Assembly: GCA_029239575.1 (NCBI GenBank)
Contig: JARBUP010000096.1
Location: forward strand, 1 to 9,440
Direction of reading: 5' to 3'
Length of the DNA stretch: 9,440 nt
Source of the DNA: Bacillota bacterium
Lineage (GTDB): Bacteria; Bacillota; Clostridia; Tissierellales; Sedimentibacteraceae
The notes beneath the pieces were generated by a model. The model saw only the letters and a program-made list of their open reading frames with translations, was not told where the DNA came from and searched no databases. Shown here in pieces: positions 6,841 to 9,440 of this stretch. The position numbers and the translations under genes were made by a program. Within the stretch, counting starts at the first letter, position 1, and every line of letters begins with the position of its first letter.

Positions 6841-7269
6841 ATGAACGATTTGGAAATAGCTAAAGAACTCTTAGTAAAAGAACAACTTTCTTTAGTAATA
6901 GTTAATAACGGAAAAGTAATTTTTACAAGCTCTGATTTTGGAATTAAGCCCATGTATACAGCAGTTAAAGAATATAAGCATTTACTTAAAGGAGCTTCTG
7001 TTGCAGATAAGGTTATAGGAAGAGCAGCTGCAATGCTACTACAATATGGAGAAATTAAAGAGCTTTCTACTAATTTAATTTCTGAAAAAGCAATTGATTT
7101 TTTGGATAAAACAAAAATTATATATGAATACGAAGAAAAAGCAGAATATATTATAAACAGAGATAATACAGGCATGTGTCCTGTTGAGAATATGTCATTA
7201 AATACTAATAATATAGATGAACTTTTAAATAATATAACAAGCTTTTTAAAAAAGATAAATAAACTATAA
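6841..7269 (+). CDS. DUF1893 family protein (TM1506-like, cytidine deaminase-like fold)
   Basis: This 142-residue protein has the full DUF1893 pattern: LVIVNNGKVIFTS (18-30), GIKPMYTAV (34-42), GASVADKVIGRAAAMLL (51-67), LISEKAIDFL (79-88), INRDNTG (105-111) and CPVEN (113-117). The family's structural representative from Thermotoga (TM1506) has a cytidine deaminase-like fold. The protein lacks the HAE and PCxxC zinc motifs of true deaminases, so deaminase activity should not be assumed; the conserved SVADK helix and the Cys113-Pro-x-Glu116 motif are the best candidates for an active or binding site. The function is unknown. I place the start at 6841, five bases after GGAGG (6831-6835); an in-frame ATG at 6829 overlaps the Shine-Dalgarno sequence and adds only MEVK. 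It follows DUF3842 and precedes a strong hairpin, giving a two-gene unit. Confidence 0.9.
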   Translation: MNDLEIAKELLVKEQLSLVIVNNGKVIFTSSDFGIKPMYTAVKEYKHLLKGASVADKVIGRAAAMLLQYGEIKELSTNLISEKAIDFLDKTKIIYEYEEKAEYIINRDNTGMCPVENMSLNTNNIDELLNNITSFLKKINKL

Positions 7270-7273
7270 AATA

Positions 7274-7305
7274 AGGACAGTACTTAATATAATAGGTACT
7301 GTCCT
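7274..7305. terminator. strong hairpin ending the DUF3842-DUF1893 unit; REP-like
   Basis: AGGACAGTAC (7274-7283) pairs perfectly with GTACTGTCCT (7296-7305). Three further inner pairs (one T-G) give 13 bp around a 6-base loop. It starts five bases after the DUF1893 stop. The following sequence (ATTACTTATTATTG) is only moderately T-rich, so termination is plausible rather than textbook. The GGACAGTAC/GTACTGTCC arms, with GGGGACGTAT 25 bases later (7331-7340), resemble clostridial REP/RAYT-associated palindromes (from memory, unverified). Confidence 0.6.
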
Positions 7306-7364
7306 ATTACTTATTATTGAAATATGTTATGGGGACGTATTTAAAATAAAAAATTTAGCAACAG

Positions 7365-7384
7365 TAATCGTTATTAATCGTTAT
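7365..7384. repeat. 10-base tandem duplication beside the uspA stop
   Basis: TAATCGTTAT occurs twice head to tail (7365-7374 and 7375-7384), and the second copy ends directly against the stop codon of the leftward stress-protein gene. It is probably a simple slippage duplication. No clear terminator was found for that gene, although a T-rich stretch lies further on (complement of 7341-7355). Confidence 0.6.
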
Positions 7385-7840
7385 TTAATCATTTATTATT
7401 AAAACAGGGCATGGTGACTCTGCCAGAACCCTTTGAGTTACTGATCCTATAAAAAATCTATCCATTGCTGAAAGTCCTCTTTTTCCCATTACAATGAGGT
7501 CATAATTTCCGTCTTTTGCAGTTTTTACAATTTCTTCATAAACACTTTTACCTGTTACAATTTCTTTATTTACTTTTAAACCTTCACTGTCAATATTTCT
7601 TACAATCATATTTAACATTTTGGTTTCTTGATCTATTAAATGCTTAAGCATTTCTTTTTGGTTTGTTTTAAAAGCATTTTCAACATTTAAACCAAATATG
7701 CTATATTTATCTGAATTTGGTTTTTTTACAACTGTAATAAAATTAATTTCACTATTAAATTGTTTTGCTAAAATTATAGCACTTTCAGCTGCCTTTAATG
7801 AAGTTTTTGAACCATCAACAGGAACTAAAATTTTTTTCAT
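7385..7840 (-). CDS. universal stress protein (UspA family, ATP-binding type)
   Basis: This 151-residue single-domain protein has the usual length of small cytosolic Usp proteins. It opens with KKILVPVDGS (2-11), where Asp9 is the nucleotide-contacting acid. It ends with the complete ATP-binding signature G-2x-G-9x-G-S/T (Gly119, Gly122, Gly132, Ser133; MGKRGLSAMDRFFIGSV at 118-134) and the final strand CPVLII (144-149). The middle helices (about 51-85) are slightly long and charged. ATP-binding Usp proteins are typically small dimers linked to stress, energy state or survival; the specific role is unknown. The start is firm: AGGAGG lies six bases upstream on the minus strand. It is a single gene, divergent from the PcrA/UvrD gene with a shared 289-base upstream region. 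Confidence 0.95.
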   Translation of the reverse strand: MKKILVPVDGSKTSLKAAESAIILAKQFNSEINFITVVKKPNSDKYSIFGLNVENAFKTNQKEMLKHLIDQETKMLNMIVRNIDSEGLKVNKEIVTGKSVYEEIVKTAKDGNYDLIVMGKRGLSAMDRFFIGSVTQRVLAESPCPVLIIND

Positions 7841-7874
7841 AATTGCCTCCTAAATATAAATATAATTTTCATCA

Positions 7875-7903
7875 TTAATATTTCTATATTAGCTTTTTGT
7901 TAA
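7875..7903 (-). promoter_or_regulatory. candidate promoter for the universal stress gene with overlapping inverted repeat
   Basis: Read on the minus strand, TTAACA (7903-7898) is followed after 17 bases by TATTAA (7880-7875), five and four matches to the consensus. The -35 overlaps an inverted repeat TTTGTTA (7896-7902) / TAACAAA (7908-7914), a likely operator position. Confidence 0.45.
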
Positions 7904-8042
7904 AATATAACAAAGGTAGTTATTAGTTTGTTAAGAATTATATACCCATAAAAATACGCTTAAACCATATTAATAAGTAATAATTTTAATATTTAATCTT
8001 TCTTGCAACATTAATTTTAAATTCGACTATAATCAATATTTA

Positions 8043-8071
8043 TTGAGGTAGTTTTAATCATGTGATATAAT
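8043..8071 (+). promoter_or_regulatory. extended -10 promoter for the PcrA/UvrD helicase gene
   Basis: TTGAGG (8043-8048), a 17-base spacer and TATAAT (8066-8071) preceded by TGA form one of the best sigma-A promoters in the window. Transcription would begin near 8078, about 50 bases before the ATG. Confidence 0.75.
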
Positions 8072-8129
8072 TTAGTAACAAAAATAAAATGATGATTAGT
8101 TTATTTAATATAGATTTACTGGAGGAAAA

Positions 8130-9440
8130 ATGAATTTATTAAATTCTTTAAATGAAAAACAAAAAGAAGCTGCTGCCCACGACAAAGGGCCCATACTTGT
8201 TATTGCAGGTGCTGGTACGGGAAAAACAAGAGTATTAACTCACCGTATTGCTAATTTAATAGAAACTGGCAAAGCTAAGCCTTGGGAAATATTGTCCATA
8301 ACATTTACAAATAAAGCTGCTAAAGAAATGAAGGAAAGAATTGGACAACTTATTGATTATTCAATTGATAAAATGTGGATTGGAACATTTCACTCCATAT
8401 GTGTCAGAATTCTTAGAAGTCATATAGATAGAATTGGATATGATAAAAATTTCGTTATATATGACACTGATGACCAAAAAACTGTAATAAAAGATTGCAT
8501 AAAAGAAAAGAATTTAGATACTAAAACATATAATGTAAATGTTATAAGAAGTATTATAAGTACGGAGAAAAATAATCGAGTAACACCTGATAAATTTATT
8601 GCTGATAATTTCACTAATTTTAATTTGCGCAATATAGGTGAAGTATATGCTTTGTATGAGAAAAAATTAAAAAAATCAAACGCTCTTGATTTTGATGATT
8701 TAATTGTTAAAGCATTACAACTTTTAGAAACTGATGAAGATGTATTGGAAAGTTATAGAGAAAGATTTAAATATATTTTAGTTGATGAGTACCAGGATAC
8801 TAATAAAGTTCAATATAATCTTGTTAAAAAACTTGGTCAAAAAAGCAATGGCGAAAGCAATATATTTGTTGTTGGTGACGAAGACCAATCCATATATGGT
8901 TGGAGGGGTGCTGACATACAAAATATCCTTGATTTTGAAAAAGATTTTGAAGGAGCTAAAGTAGTAAAGCTTGAAAAAAACTATCGTTCAACAAATGTAA
9001 TATTGGATGCTGCTAATGGAGTTATTAAGAATAATTCTCAAAGAAAGGGTAAAAATTTATTTACTGACTGTTGTGATGGAAGTTTAATTAAACTTGTTGA
9101 AACAGACAATGAAAAAGAAGAAGCATTCATGGTTTCTGCTTTAATGCGTAAAGAACATAAACAAAACAAGATTAGTTATTCTGACATGGCAATCCTTTAT
9201 AGAACTAATGCACAGTCAAGGGCATTAGAAGAAGGTTTAATAAGAGAGGGAATACCATATAAAATTGTTGGCGGTCTTAAGTTCTACGGCAGAAAAGAAA
9301 TTAAAGACATAGTGTCATATTTAATGCTTATACAAAATCAGAAGGATGATGTAAGTTTTGATAGAATAATAAATGTACCAAGAAGAAAAATTGGACAAAA
9401 AACAATTGATACATTAGTTGAATATGCTGATGAGCAAAAC
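8130..9440 (+). CDS. pcrA: ATP-dependent DNA helicase PcrA/UvrD, N-terminal 437 codons (3' truncated by window)
   Basis: The frame runs open from the ATG at 8130 (GGAGG at 8121-8125, four bases upstream) to the window end, giving 437 residues of a protein that is normally over 700. Superfamily 1A helicase motifs appear in order: LNEKQKEA (7-14, Q motif), AGAGTGKTRVL (26-36, Walker A), ITFTNKAAKEMKERI (57-71, Ia), GTFHSICVRIL (85-95, Ib), LDFDDLI (186-192), ILVDEYQDTN (216-225, Walker B), VVGDEDQSIYGWRGA (247-261, motif III) and LEKNYRST (281-288, motif IV). Domain 2A begins near 350 (ILYRTNAQSR). The Walker A loop reads GTGKT where GSGKT is commoner, a tolerated change. Such helicases unwind DNA 3'-5' in repair and rolling-circle plasmid replication. 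In Firmicutes pcrA is often followed by ligA, which would lie beyond the window. UvrD/Rep is the alternative name; Gram-positive context favours PcrA. Confidence 0.93.
   Translation, partial: MNLLNSLNEKQKEAAAHDKGPILVIAGAGTGKTRVLTHRIANLIETGKAKPWEILSITFTNKAAKEMKERIGQLIDYSIDKMWIGTFHSICVRILRSHIDRIGYDKNFVIYDTDDQKTVIKDCIKEKNLDTKTYNVNVIRSIISTEKNNRVTPDKFIADNFTNFNLRNIGEVYALYEKKLKKSNALDFDDLIVKALQLLETDEDVLESYRERFKYILVDEYQDTNKVQYNLVKKLGQKSNGESNIFVVGDEDQSIYGWRGADIQNILDFEKDFEGAKVVKLEKNYRSTNVILDAANGVIKNNSQRKGKNLFTDCCDGSLIKLVETDNEKEEAFMVSALMRKEHKQNKISYSDMAILYRTNAQSRALEEGLIREGIPYKIVGGLKFYGRKEIKDIVSYLMLIQNQKDDVSFDRIINVPRRKIGQKTIDTLVEYADEQN

Noticed and set aside
6345..7175. Antisense frames opposite DUF3842 and DUF1893
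   Set aside because: The plus-strand genes match known families throughout; the minus-strand translations are hydrophobic shadows without ribosome binding sites.
8420..8964. Small open frames on both strands inside 8420-8964
   Set aside because: They lie inside the continuous PcrA/UvrD reading frame, which has all its helicase motifs, and they show no ribosome binding sites or recognisable domains.

Overview
The window is very AT-rich, with strong GGAGG ribosome binding sites, short single-function genes and AT-rich hairpins between them. Together with the gene content (YfcC transporter, M20D hydrolase, DUF3842, DUF1893, PcrA) this points to a low-GC, probably anaerobic Firmicute of the Clostridia/Tissierellia type. 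The genus cannot be fixed from the sequence. I found no RNA genes, CRISPR arrays, intact insertion sequences or phage genes.

Region 1 (1-4615, all + strand) looks like a small amino-acid or peptide utilisation locus. It holds the 3' end of a PucR/CdaR-type regulator, a class I/II PLP aminotransferase, an M20D metallo-amidohydrolase and a YfcC-family membrane carrier. A plausible joint role is uptake of an acylated amino acid or small peptide, hydrolysis of its amide bond and transamination of the freed amino acid, under the upstream regulator. The substrate is unknown. The gaps are wide for a tight operon: one holds a long perfect hairpin (1660-1713), another a 13.5-copy ATAA tandem repeat (2917-2970) just upstream of the transporter.

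Region 2 (4616-5745) is a 303-base AT-rich gap with inverted and direct repeats, then a secreted CE4 polysaccharide deacetylase with all five catalytic motifs. A long hairpin that can serve as a bidirectional terminator separates it from the convergent next gene.

Region 3 (5750-7306) has a leftward carboxymuconolactone-decarboxylase-family gene without the redox CxxC pair. Divergent from it are two conserved genes of unknown function, DUF3842 and DUF1893, apparently expressed together and closed by a 13-bp hairpin that resembles a REP/RAYT-type repeat.

Region 4 (7307-9440) has a leftward ATP-binding universal stress protein. Divergent from it is the first 437 codons of a PcrA/UvrD helicase, cut by the window end and served by a very good extended -10 promoter.

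Most of the window is ordinary housekeeping and catabolic content. The points most worth a second look are the tetranucleotide repeat upstream of the transporter, the DUF3842-DUF1893 pair, and the intergenic hairpins at 1660-1713 and 7274-7305.
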